Below are positions 39,840 to 48,423 of a stretch of 64,000 nucleotides of DNA, one piece after another. Position 1 is the stretch's first letter, and the number at the start of each line of letters is the position of its first letter. The stretch comes from Methanobacterium sp. (GTDB lineage: Archaea > Methanobacteriota > Methanobacteria > Methanobacteriales > Methanobacteriaceae), in NCBI GenBank assembly GCA_016222945.1, contig JACRPY010000006.1, positions 1 to 64,000 of the forward strand, written 5' to 3'. Below the pieces are notes generated by a model. The model searched no databases and was not told where the DNA came from. It saw nothing but the letters and a program-made list of their open reading frames with translations. The position numbers and the translations under genes were made by a program.

Positions 39840-40784
39840 TTAAAATTGGAGATAATTAGTTATAATTAATTCTTTAATTTCTCCCCTTTTTGAAGCATCA
39901 CAATTAATATTCCGTTTTGCAGTGATCCTCTCTATATTATAATTGTTATAGAGATTATCAAAGAATTCATCATGAATATCTTGATTTTTAGGATCAGAAT
40001 TACTAAGCATCAAATATGCGCCTTGTTCATCAGTTATTTTGAAAAATTGAGCTAATCTTGTTTGATCTTCATCATTAAATCCATTTTTTGCATAGCTTGT
40101 AAAATTAGATGTTTTGTTTAATGGCCGATATGGAGGATCAAGATAAATAAAGCTTTCTTTTTCTATATAGTTGCAGGCTTCAGTAAAATCTCCACAAAAA
40201 ACTTCTGTATCTTGCAATGCTTCATATATTCCTATAATATTCTTTTTACTGTGAATTTTAGGATTTTTATAACGTCCAAATGGTACATTGAATTCTCCTT
40301 TTTGATTTTGACGGAAAAGACCATTAAAACATGTTTTATTTAAAAAAATTAGAAAGCTGGTTCTTTTAACCCATTCATCACTATAATTGACATAATCAAA
40401 ACCATCCATCTGTCGGTTATATTCGTTTCTAATTTTGTAGTAGTATTCTTTTCGTTTATCCTCTGATTTTTGAAGGTGTTTATCCTCTATTTCACTTAAT
40501 TTATCCATTAACCCTTTATGATTTATTTGCAGGGTTTTATAGGCAATTACAAGTTCTTTATTAATGTCAAAGAGATAAGATTCTTCAATGTTATAATCTC
40601 TTTTTAAATGGAAAAATAACGCTCCGCCACCAACAAATGGCTCAATATACCTTTTAATTCTTTTAGTTCTAATTATTTTTGGAGGGAACCGTTTTTCCAG
40701 TTCATTTAGTAGTTGTGTTTTCCCGCCAGCCCATTTTATAAATGGTTTGGCAGTAACAGGCTCTACTTTAGAATTTTTATCCAT
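39840..40784 (-). CDS. DNA adenine-N6 methyltransferase, Dam/DpnM class
   Basis: 314 residues. KPFIKWAGGKTQLL (13-26) is the AdoMet-binding block, IEPFVGGGALFFHL the second, NKTCFNGLFRQNQKGEFNVPFG (149-170) the target-recognition-side block of the Dam group, and D216-P-P-Y219 the catalytic motif. The order (alpha class) and these blocks suggest methylation of adenine, probably within GATC. No restriction endonuclease gene is adjacent, so it is an orphan here. It sits directly after dphB on the same strand (21-bp gap). Confidence 0.87.
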   Translation of the reverse strand: MDKNSKVEPVTAKPFIKWAGGKTQLLNELEKRFPPKIIRTKRIKRYIEPFVGGGALFFHLKRDYNIEESYLFDINKELVIAYKTLQINHKGLMDKLSEIEDKHLQKSEDKRKEYYYKIRNEYNRQMDGFDYVNYSDEWVKRTSFLIFLNKTCFNGLFRQNQKGEFNVPFGRYKNPKIHSKKNIIGIYEALQDTEVFCGDFTEACNYIEKESFIYLDPPYRPLNKTSNFTSYAKNGFNDEDQTRLAQFFKITDEQGAYLMLSNSDPKNQDIHDEFFDNLYNNYNIERITAKRNINCDASKRGEIKELIITNYLQF

Positions 40785-40805
40785 TTTTTATCCCAAAACC
40801 ATTTA

Positions 40806-41594
40806 TTATAATTCGTCAAGAAGGTTTTCTGGTGCTCCACAGATTTTAACTAGATACTCTGCTTCCATAAAATGTAAATCTCCAGGGATAATCAGACAAT
40901 GCAACGGACCGCCAAAATCTTCCATAATAAGCTTTTTTACAGTATCTGCACGCACCAATGGTTTGATTGAGCCAGCACGTGCAAGCGCAACAGCTAATGA
41001 GTCTTCTGTCACTATTTCTTCACCAAGCTCTTTTTCAACCTTTAAAAGATATTCCAATCCCTGATTTACAGTCATATATCTATCTGCATCGGCGCGAATG
41101 TCTAAAAGCACCAGTGTATGGGCTTTTAATTTTTTATTTGCTTTTATGGCATGGTAGGGGGAATGCGGAAAATAATTTTCCTCCGTAAAAGGTATTGTAG
41201 TTACTTTTCCAAATTTGTAAGCTTGAAGACCAGCTAAACCTGGAGCTGCTGATAAAATAGAAGAGGAATGGATAACTCGTGTTTCAATATTCCATTTTTT
41301 AGCTTCTATCATCATATCCGTATGCGTTGTTGCAATTAAAGGATCTCCTGCAGCTAAAAATGCAACATCTTTTTTCATAGCTGCATTTAAAGGTATGTTA
41401 AATTCTTCTACCTCTTCTCTGGTTAAAACGCTAATTTCTTTACTTATTATATCTTCAACAGCAGATAATGTTGTTCCAAATAAATTTGCAGTGTAAAACT
41501 CGGCATAAATATCATCAACTTTTTTAAGGGCTTCAATTCCCTTTAAAGAAATGTCTTTTTCATCATAAAGTCCCAAACCAATAAAATAAAGCAT
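40806..41594 (-). CDS. dphB: Diphthine synthase
   Basis: About 262 residues of the tetrapyrrole-methylase fold, start MLYFIGLGLYDEKDISLKG typical of DphB. AAGDPLIATTH and RADADRYMTVNQGLEYLL are further family blocks. It methylates the modified histidine of elongation factor 2 on the way to diphthamide. An earlier ATG (41624) would add 10 atypical residues; AGGAGTGG lies 4 nt before the ATG at 41594, which I choose. Confidence 0.95.
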   Translation of the reverse strand: MLYFIGLGLYDEKDISLKGIEALKKVDDIYAEFYTANLFGTTLSAVEDIISKEISVLTREEVEEFNIPLNAAMKKDVAFLAAGDPLIATTHTDMMIEAKKWNIETRVIHSSSILSAAPGLAGLQAYKFGKVTTIPFTEENYFPHSPYHAIKANKKLKAHTLVLLDIRADADRYMTVNQGLEYLLKVEKELGEEIVTEDSLAVALARAGSIKPLVRADTVKKLIMEDFGGPLHCLIIPGDLHFMEAEYLVKICGAPENLLDEL

Positions 41595-41754
41595 AAAACC
41601 ACTCCTACACTCCATATATAACATTATTTAATTAAATAAAACATTTAATTTACCTTTAGGTACCTGTTTTAAATATTATTTTTTAACAATGATTATATTT
41701 TAATCTTGATAATATTTAGATATATTAGTTAAAATCTGGTTTATGAGGATATTT

Positions 41755-42777
41755 ATGATTGGCCTAAAAATTCCAAAAGATATAGCAAATGATGTGCGTA
41801 AATCATTATTAAAAAATTCATTAATTAATCTTGATTTTAAAATAGAGCGTGAAAAGGATTATGTTATTATTCCACTTTTAAATGAGCCTAAAATGGATTT
41901 ATTTAGTGAAATTTGTCAGGATAAATGTGAAATTATTGATACTGACTTTGAAATGCAAAAAAGAAGTCCAAGAAGTCTAAAGGAGTATCTGGAAGGTAAA
42001 ATTGACCCTAAAAAAATTGAAGAAATCAGGGGATCCTTTGATATAATTGGGGATATTGTTATTTTAGAGATCCCTGAAGATTTAGATGAATATAAACACT
42101 TGATTGGAGAGGCTGCGCTTAAATTCACGGGAAGAAAGGCAGTTTTTAAAAAGCAAAGCGAAATAAAGGGAATTATAAGAACAAGAGACTTAGAACACAT
42201 TGCAGGAGAAGATATATCAGAAACTGTTCACCAGGAATTTGGATGTAAATTGATGCTTGATGTTAAAAAAGTTTATTTTAGCCCTCGGCTTGCAACTGAG
42301 CGAAAAAGAGTAGCTGATCAAGTTCAAGATGGTGAAATAATAGTTGATATGTTTGCAGGGGTTGCTCCGTTTCCTGTGCTTATTGCAAAAAATCATAATG
42401 TTAAGATTTATGCAATTGACATAAATAATGATGCTTATGAATATATTAAACGAAATATGGAGCTTAATAAAGTTTCAGATAAAATAATTCCAATTTCAGG
42501 TGACGTAAGAGAAGTTTTAGGTGATAAAAATATTCGGGCAGATCGTATTATAATGAACTTACCTGGAACTGCCTATGAATTTTTAGATTCAGCTATAGAA
42601 ACTGTCAACGAGGGAGGAATTGTTCATTACTATGAATTTTCAGATGATTTCCAAAAACCGGTTGAAAGAATTAAAATAGCAGCTTATCCTCGGAAAATTG
42701 AAGTTTTAGGTAAAAGAAAAGTAAGATCAAGAAGCCCGGGTATGTGGCATATGGGAATTGATGCAAGAATATTTTAA
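41755..42777 (+). CDS. trm5: tRNA (guanine37-N1)-methyltransferase Trm5
   Basis: About 340 residues with N-terminal domains D1/D2 (LEIPEDLDEYKHLIGEAAL) and a C-terminal class I methyltransferase: EIIVDMFAGVAPFPVLIAK binds AdoMet and NLPGTAYEFLD is the catalytic NLP loop. It makes m1G37 in tRNA, keeping the reading frame, and is the base step for wyosine. ATG at 41743 is possible, but GAGGAT sits just before the ATG at 41755. Confidence 0.93.
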   Translation: MIGLKIPKDIANDVRKSLLKNSLINLDFKIEREKDYVIIPLLNEPKMDLFSEICQDKCEIIDTDFEMQKRSPRSLKEYLEGKIDPKKIEEIRGSFDIIGDIVILEIPEDLDEYKHLIGEAALKFTGRKAVFKKQSEIKGIIRTRDLEHIAGEDISETVHQEFGCKLMLDVKKVYFSPRLATERKRVADQVQDGEIIVDMFAGVAPFPVLIAKNHNVKIYAIDINNDAYEYIKRNMELNKVSDKIIPISGDVREVLGDKNIRADRIIMNLPGTAYEFLDSAIETVNEGGIVHYYEFSDDFQKPVERIKIAAYPRKIEVLGKRKVRSRSPGMWHMGIDARIF

Positions 42778-42837
42778 AAAGCAATATCTATATATGAAAA
42801 TATATATTGAAGATGATTAATAAAGGGGGTTTAATTA

Positions 42838-43383
42838 ATGGAACTAAAAAATGTTTTGAAGATATTTTTGGTTTTAATATTTGTTTTTGGAGTTTTTAGT
42901 GTAGTATATGCGGATTCTGGACCTACTTTGGGTGCTAATCAGGCTCAAAAGATAGCTCAAAGTTATTTAAAGACAAATAATTTGCCTTATACTGCTGTAA
43001 CTCCGGGGTGGAGTGACTGGAAAGCAAAGGTTACTGATACTAAAACAGGCGCTCAAAAATGGATACCTGTAAGTGAAGCTAAAGCAGATGACCCTGGTTT
43101 TGGCGGACCTGGAAGATACACAGCTGTTGAAGGTTATAATTCCGCATGGGTTGTGCAGGTTAATAATCAAAATGGAAAAAATGTGGGAAGAATATATGTG
43201 GACGCTGAAACTGGTAAAGTCTTAAAAGCCATCATCGACCAGGGTAGCAATACTAATGATGCAGATATAAATGCAACACCTCTAAATCAAACAGCAACAC
43301 AAGATCAGGGGATATTAGGCTCAATAATAAATAGTATTATGTCATTTCTCCAGCAGATATGGACTTCAATCTTTGGAAAATAA
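42838..43383 (+). CDS. Secreted PepSY-domain protein
   Basis: 181 residues. A clear signal peptide (about 1-25, LKIFLVLIFVFGVFSVVYADSG) is followed by a PepSY-like domain: ANQAQKIAQSYLKTNN at its start and IYVDAETGKVLKAI at its end. The C-terminus has a hydrophobic/amphipathic tail (LGSIINSIMSFLQQIWTSIFGK) that may attach it to the membrane. Three N-glycosylation-type sequons lie in the mature part. PepSY domains often regulate peptidases; the role here is unknown. GGGGG precedes the ATG. Confidence 0.75.
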   Translation: MELKNVLKIFLVLIFVFGVFSVVYADSGPTLGANQAQKIAQSYLKTNNLPYTAVTPGWSDWKAKVTDTKTGAQKWIPVSEAKADDPGFGGPGRYTAVEGYNSAWVVQVNNQNGKNVGRIYVDAETGKVLKAIIDQGSNTNDADINATPLNQTATQDQGILGSIINSIMSFLQQIWTSIFGK

Positions 43384-43453
43384 CTCATAAAACAGTAATA
43401 TGTAATAAATAACCCATTAATGGTTATTTATTTAGTTTATTTTTTTTAAATTA

Positions 43454-44383
43454 TTAAAATGGCTTTAATATTCCTTCTTCAGTAATTATGCCTGTAATTA
43501 AATCACTGGGCACAATATCAAATGAAGGGTTCTCCACGTCAGTTCCTTCAGGCGCAACACGGCATTCTCTAAAATATAACACTTCTTTAGGGTTGCGCTC
43601 TTCAATTTCAGTATCATATATTGAATTTTCAAAATCAAATGTACTTTTTGGTGCTGCCACATAAAATGGCACATTAAACCGTTTTGCAGCAAGTGCAACC
43701 ATTAAAGACCCTATTTTATTTGCAACGCCGCCTTTTGCAACTCTATCTGCACCAATTACGACTTTATTTACTTTTCCTTCCTGCATCATGCGTCCTGCAG
43801 CGCTATCCACAATCAATTTAACTGGAATTTTTTCTTGTTGCATCTCAAAGACACTGAGCTTTGCTCCTTGGCAAAATGGCCGTGTTTCATCACATATCAC
43901 TTTAATTTTTTTACCTTCATGGAATGCAGCTCTTATAACACCTAAAGCTGTTCCATAATCAACGCAGGCCAATGCACCAGCGTTGCAATGAGTTAAAATA
44001 GTATCGCCATCACCAATAACTGCAGCGCCGTGTTTTCCAATGGATTTATTGGTTTCTATGTCTTCATCGTACATTTTTAAAGCTTCATCAAGTGCATTAT
44101 CAGATTTGAGCACTCTGTCTACTGCCCAGAACAGATTTACTGCAGTGGGACGTGCTGCTTTAATTTCATCTGCAGCTTTTTGGAGGTCTTCACCCGCTAA
44201 CTCTGCAAGTGTCATTCCAAAGGCAGCAGCTACACCTATTGCAGGTGCGCCACGAACTACCATGGTTTTAATGGCGTAAATTACATCTTGATAGTTTTTA
44301 CAGGTGAAATAAGTGATTTCATCAGGTAATTTTGTTTGATCGATGAGTAAAAGTTGATTGTCTTTCCAAAGCATAGTTTTCAT
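43454..44383 (-). CDS. mtnA: MtnA-type sugar-phosphate isomerase
   Basis: 309 residues of the eIF2B-like family. VVRGAPAIGVAAAFG, THCNAGALA, ETRPFCQGAKLS (catalytic Cys region) and IGADRVAKGG (catalytic Asp) all match S-methyl-5-thioribose-1-phosphate isomerase. In methanogens the enzyme can also act on 5-deoxyribose-1-phosphate made from 5'-deoxyadenosine, the by-product of radical SAM enzymes (established for a Methanocaldococcus homologue, as I recall). It lies 52 bp downstream of nifB, so may salvage that by-product. Confidence 0.9.
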   Translation of the reverse strand: MKTMLWKDNQLLLIDQTKLPDEITYFTCKNYQDVIYAIKTMVVRGAPAIGVAAAFGMTLAELAGEDLQKAADEIKAARPTAVNLFWAVDRVLKSDNALDEALKMYDEDIETNKSIGKHGAAVIGDGDTILTHCNAGALACVDYGTALGVIRAAFHEGKKIKVICDETRPFCQGAKLSVFEMQQEKIPVKLIVDSAAGRMMQEGKVNKVVIGADRVAKGGVANKIGSLMVALAAKRFNVPFYVAAPKSTFDFENSIYDTEIEERNPKEVLYFRECRVAPEGTDVENPSFDIVPSDLITGIITEEGILKPF

Positions 44384-44435
44384 GTTTATTACCCTTAAAA
44401 AAGTAATTAATTTTCAATAAATTAAAAAAATAGAG

Positions 44436-45287
44436 TTAATAATGACTTGCAGGAGTCATATCTAAATGTTTATCTTCTTTACCAGGAACACCGTATGCAT
44501 CAGCCCTGCATTGGGTGCATGCTCTAAATACGGGAATGATTTCTTCTACTTTATCTCTTACTTCACTGATTTGGGCACAATTCGGTTTTTCAAGGTCTTT
44601 AAACTTGTTAAGAGGTATAAGTGGAATTACATTCATAAGGGATGCGCCTCGTTTTTTAACTTCTTTGGCTATATCCACAATATGTTCGTCATTTAATCCA
44701 GGAATCAGCACTGCATTTACTTTAACAACAATACCCTTTTCGGATATCTTTTCTATGCCTTCAAGCTGATTTTTAGAGAGTAATTTGAATCCTTCTTCTC
44801 CTTTATAGATTTTCCCATCATAAAAGACCCCAGCATAAATTTCTTTACCTATTTCAGGGTCAATGGCGTTTACTGTTACTGTTATGGTGTTTATATGTAT
44901 ATCTGCAAGTATATCAGCTTTATCAGGTAACAAAAGCCCGTTTGTACTCATACATTTAATTAAATCAGGGAATTCTTCATCAACCCTTTTAAAGAATTCA
45001 AATGTTTCTTCATTAAATAGTGCATCGCCAGGACCTGCAACACCAACAACAGAAATTGGCATTTCGCCTGTAACTTTTCTAACATGCTCTATTGCATCTT
45101 CAACATTCATTACTCTTGCTGTGACTCCAGGACGGACTTCACATTTGTTAATGTCTCTTGTGCAGAAATTACATTGAATATTACATTTAGGGGCGATTGG
45201 AACGTGGATTCTTCCAACTTTATCGTGCATTTTTTCATTAAAACAGGGGTGTACTTTAGTCATGTGGGCAAATTTACTTTCTTTCAT
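44436..45287 (-). CDS. nifB: NifB-type radical SAM protein (no NifX domain)
   Basis: 283 residues. HPCFNEKMHDKVGRIHVPIAPKCN is the NifB signature; the SAM cluster binds C35, C39 and C42 in CNIQCNFC, and further Cys sit at CTQCRADAYG near the end. This short form lacks the NifX domain, as is usual in archaea. NifB fuses Fe-S clusters and inserts a carbon to make the L-cluster. No nifHDK lies in the window. It starts after GGAGG, 48 bp downstream of mmp17 on the same strand, with no visible promoter between. Confidence 0.92.
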   Translation of the reverse strand: MKESKFAHMTKVHPCFNEKMHDKVGRIHVPIAPKCNIQCNFCTRDINKCEVRPGVTARVMNVEDAIEHVRKVTGEMPISVVGVAGPGDALFNEETFEFFKRVDEEFPDLIKCMSTNGLLLPDKADILADIHINTITVTVNAIDPEIGKEIYAGVFYDGKIYKGEEGFKLLSKNQLEGIEKISEKGIVVKVNAVLIPGLNDEHIVDIAKEVKKRGASLMNVIPLIPLNKFKDLEKPNCAQISEVRDKVEEIIPVFRACTQCRADAYGVPGKEDKHLDMTPASHY

Positions 45288-45335
45288 TTTCTAATTCCTC
45301 CAAAGGAAAATTTCATCACCATTTGGTTTAATTCA

Positions 45336-45887
45336 TCATGTTAGGTCTTTAATCATTTTTTCTTCTTTTTTAATCCATTCATCCTTGATTATTTCGTCAG
45401 AACATACCATTGCAATGATATCTTCCTTAGAATTGTGTCTGATAACCTTAAAACCTTCTGGAATAATTCTAAATATAGCGTCGTATATCTTCTTTTTTAA
45501 ATCATCTTTAGGGTCATGGATGACTATACCTTTAATTTCACTCTTAGGACCGTTTATTGTCACTTCAAATCTGCTGGGCTGCTGTATTTTTTCTCTGCCT
45601 TCTGTTTCCCATAGTTTTTTCAGTAGTTCTGGAAGATATGTTTCATCTTTAACTTTTATATAAATTTTATTTTCATTTTTATCATATTTATATTCAGTAA
45701 AATCATCAATAGTAATGGGGGATGCAGCTTTTTTAAATTTAACTACAATAATAAATACAGGTTCTCTGGGGTCTACAAAGACTTTCATGTCGTCTATTGC
45801 TCTTGAAACTTGCACGTCTTGTATGATTTGTTTTATGATCATCTCATAAACTTCTGCACCATCTTCATCGTAACATTCAACTAACAT
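45336..45887 (-). CDS. Methanogenesis marker protein 17
   Basis: 183 residues with the start MLVECYDEDGAEVYEMI and the segment VFVDPREPVFIIVVKFKK that mark Mmp17. It is found only in methanogens and related MCR-bearing archaea. Mmp17 has been found in the ATP-dependent activation complex of methyl-coenzyme M reductase, together with McrC, Mmp3 and Mmp7 (from memory of published work). It follows mmp15 with a 13-bp gap. GGGAGAAT lies before its ATG. Confidence 0.85.
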   Translation of the reverse strand: MLVECYDEDGAEVYEMIIKQIIQDVQVSRAIDDMKVFVDPREPVFIIVVKFKKAASPITIDDFTEYKYDKNENKIYIKVKDETYLPELLKKLWETEGREKIQQPSRFEVTINGPKSEIKGIVIHDPKDDLKKKIYDAIFRIIPEGFKVIRHNSKEDIIAMVCSDEIIKDEWIKKEEKMIKDLT

Positions 45888-45900
45888 TTCATTCTCCCAA

Positions 45901-47130
45901 CTATTTTTTCCCTAAACCAGATACTAATAATGCCGCACCAACAGCACCGATATATTGTGAGTTTTCAGGCACAATAATTTCAATACCGCCCAGAACAGTG
46001 CTTACAGCATCTACAAGACCTTCTATAAGTGATGTTCCTCCAACTTGAATCAGAGGCTCACGAACGTCAATTTCTTGAAGTTGCTGCTCATAAACCTGTT
46101 CTGCAACAGAATAACATGCAGCAGCAGCCACATCTGCCTTTGTACCTCCAGCAGCAAGTGAAGTAACTAGATCTTGAATACCAAACACTATACAGTAACT
46201 GTTTAAGAGAGCGTGCTTGTAATTTCCTTTTAAGGCTAATCCTCCCAGTTCACTTATGTCAACGCCCAGTCTTCGCGATGTTATTTCTAAAAACCGGCCT
46301 GATGCTCCCGCACAGATTCCACCCATAGTGAAATTATCCGGAATTCCATCATTAACTGTTATAACTTTGTTATCCATTCCACCAATATCTAAGACAGTTG
46401 CTTCGCCTCTCTGGCGGTCTGCAAGATAAACTGCTCCTTTGGAGTTTACACTGAGTTCTTCTTGAATTAAAGCAGCGTTAAAGTGTTTTCCTATGGTTAA
46501 TCTTCCGTATCCTGTCACTCCCATACCGTCAATGTCATCTAATTTGTATCCTGTGCCTTCAAATGCACTTTTCATTCCTTCTTCAGCAGATCCAATAACA
46601 TCGGTTGTTGGAAGCCAACCAGTTCCTATTATTTTGTTATTTTCCATTAAAACAACTTTGGTGGTTGTTGAACCTGAATCTACACCAATTGTTAGGCCTT
46701 CCTGTTTTTCACGTGCCAGTAAACTCTTTCTATCAACAATGGTGGATAATGCTTCCATTCTTATGAAAAGCTCATCAGCTTTGGTTCTTTCAGTGAAAGA
46801 GTATGTAACAACAGGTAAATTTGTGTTTTGTTGTATAAATCGTCTTAATTCGTTTCTAACAAGTGCTCCTTCAGCACATCTAAAGCATGAAGCGATGAAT
46901 ACTGCATCTGCATCTGCTTTCCCTTCAACAATGGACATGGCTCTTGCTATCATTAGTCTTATACTTGAACTTGCAGCGTTAAAACCGAATTTTTTGTAAG
47001 CTTCGTCAATATAATCTAGATCTGCTTCGGGAATAGTAATTTCTGCACCAAAAGTTGCTGCAGCTTTTTCTATTTCCTTCTGAACACCACTGTATTCAGT
47101 TCCACAGGATATTTGGGCTATTTTAACCAT
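45901..47130 (-). CDS. Methanogenesis marker protein 15 (BadF/BcrA-type ATPase)
   Basis: About 409 residues. The ASKHA fold is clear: [18 protein letters not shown] (phosphate 1), [13 protein letters not shown] (phosphate 2) and IQVGGTSL with later Gly-rich loops. Between them, [13 protein letters not shown] carries a Cys in the position where homologous activators hold an Fe-S cluster. This resembles the activator of 2-hydroxyacyl-CoA dehydratase, an ATP-driven electron donor. GGAGG precedes the ATG at 47130, which I prefer to 47148. An ATP-dependent reductive activation role is likely by family. Confidence 0.87.
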   Translation of the reverse strand: MVKIAQISCGTEYSGVQKEIEKAAATFGAEITIPEADLDYIDEAYKKFGFNAASSSIRLMIARAMSIVEGKADADAVFIASCFRCAEGALVRNELRRFIQQNTNLPVVTYSFTERTKADELFIRMEALSTIVDRKSLLAREKQEGLTIGVDSGSTTTKVVLMENNKIIGTGWLPTTDVIGSAEEGMKSAFEGTGYKLDDIDGMGVTGYGRLTIGKHFNAALIQEELSVNSKGAVYLADRQRGEATVLDIGGMDNKVITVNDGIPDNFTMGGICAGASGRFLEITSRRLGVDISELGGLALKGNYKHALLNSYCIVFGIQDLVTSLAAGGTKADVAAAACYSVAEQVYEQQLQEIDVREPLIQVGGTSLIEGLVDAVSTVLGGIEIIVPENSQYIGAVGAALLVSGLGKK

Positions 47131-47569
47131 TTTTTTCCTCCAGTTCATCTAGGAAAGTGTTAATCTTGTTTACTATGTCTATTGCTTCTTCCTGGTTTGT
47201 AGGATATTGAAGCTCTAAAATGGGGATATTTTTCTTTCTTAAATAAAACATTGAAAGTTCATTTGTTCTTGCACAGCCTATACATCCAAATCCATAGGGT
47301 GCTTCTTCCATAATTATTGCAGCTTCAGCTTCATCAATTAATGGTCCGAATATGGCCATTCTTCCCCTTACACCTGATGGAACTTCAATTGCAGCATATT
47401 TTAAACCTTTTATTGGTTCGTCTTGGGTAATATTAAATGGAGGTGAATCTATTTCTGGATCTATTACTTTTTTTCTTATTTCTTTTTGTAATGCGAGGGC
47501 TTCATGCCCATGTCTTTCCACTAAATCAGCTAAAATTAGTGAATTTGGAGGAAATATAGCTATTTTCAA
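47123..47569 (-). CDS. Methanogenesis marker protein 5
   Basis: 148 residues, start [22 protein letters not shown] and the central [14 protein letters not shown] with a CxxC are the Mmp5 features. The CIGC pair could hold a metal or Fe-S cluster. It overlaps DUF2111 by four bases and mmp15 by eight, indicating tight translational coupling. Unknown biochemical role; universal in methanogens as a family. Confidence 0.82.
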   Translation of the reverse strand: MKIAIFPPNSLILADLVERHGHEALALQKEIRKKVIDPEIDSPPFNITQDEPIKGLKYAAIEVPSGVRGRMAIFGPLIDEAEAAIIMEEAPYGFGCIGCARTNELSMFYLRKKNIPILELQYPTNQEEAIDIVNKINTFLDELEEKNG

Positions 47570-47958
47570 TAAAACTCCCCCTTTTGTGTGTTGGGTTTTA
47601 TAAGTTCGGGTCTTCTTGTAATTTCTTTAAGGTCACTGAATATTCCTTTTGTTATATCAACAATACCTATTACACCAATAACTTTGTCATGTTCTTTTAT
47701 TGGAACGACCACAACTGGAATACCTGAGTAAGCACCGCTTTCAGGAATTTCCCGCATTGATTTGCCGTTATTAAGTACTTTTTCCAGTACAGGGCCGGTA
47801 TAATCAAAATCTATTACTTTACCGTCCTCTATTCTAACTCCCTTAGCGTTTTTTGTACGCATTGTTGTGGGTAATTTATTTAAAAGCTTGTGAATAGCAA
47901 GTGCCATTGGTGCTATCTCTTTTCCCTTTGAAGAAGATGTTATTTGCATTTTTATCAT
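47566..47958 (-). CDS. DUF2111-family protein of methanogens
   Basis: 130 residues. The segment [23 protein letters not shown] at the start and [22 protein letters not shown] later match DUF2111, a GAF/PAS-like domain seen in methanogens. It sits inside the marker-gene run and overlaps the next gene by ATGA. A sensor or scaffold role is possible; nothing in the sequence shows catalysis. Confidence 0.78.
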   Translation of the reverse strand: MIKMQITSSSKGKEIAPMALAIHKLLNKLPTTMRTKNAKGVRIEDGKVIDFDYTGPVLEKVLNNGKSMREIPESGAYSGIPVVVVPIKEHDKVIGVIGIVDITKGIFSDLKEITRRPELIKPNTQKGEFY

Positions 47959-47994
47959 TCCCCTATTTAATTATAAAGCTTAAAAATGGATTTA

Positions 47995-48423
47995 CTATTT
48001 TTCAGCTTCTTTTATTATTTTTTTAAATAAATCTGGCGAAATTTGCTTTGGTTTTTCTACATGAACTTTTCTGGGATGTTCAAATGCTTCTCTTAGGCAA
48101 TCAAGTAATTCATATTCTTTTTCAAGCTGGTGAAATCCTTCTCTTGCCGCTCCTCTTTTAGCTCTGCAACGTCTGGGGTCTCCTGGTGGAAATCCTCTGT
48201 CTTTTGTGAAAATGTTAAATGGGTCTAATTCCCTTATTCTTTTTACAGCATCCATAACAACATCCTCATCTCCATGAATTATGGCCCCATAACACGTTGA
48301 TTTTATAGTAAGGGGTAATTCCAGCATATGGAGTTTCTGGACGAGTTCTGCAGGATTAATATTTGAAGAAGGCCCCAATATTATCATGCGAGTGACTTCA
48401 GAATTTTCAGTTTTTGGCGACAT
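47995..48423 (-). CDS. Methanogenesis marker protein 6
   Basis: 142 residues. [32 protein letters not shown] at the start and [26 protein letters not shown] in the middle are typical of Mmp6. Its start overlaps the mmp3 stop by 17 bp. Function unknown; in most methanogens it is adjacent to mmp3 and mmp5, as here. Confidence 0.85.
   Translation of the reverse strand: MSPKTENSEVTRMIILGPSSNINPAELVQKLHMLELPLTIKSTCYGAIIHGDEDVVMDAVKRIRELDPFNIFTKDRGFPPGDPRRCRAKRGAAREGFHQLEKEYELLDCLREAFEHPRKVHVEKPKQISPDLFKKIIKEAEK

Noticed and set aside
44436..45287. Evidence for a nitrogen-fixation island
   Set aside because: Only nifB is present; no nifH, nifD, nifK, nifE or nifN homologue occurs in the 64 kb.
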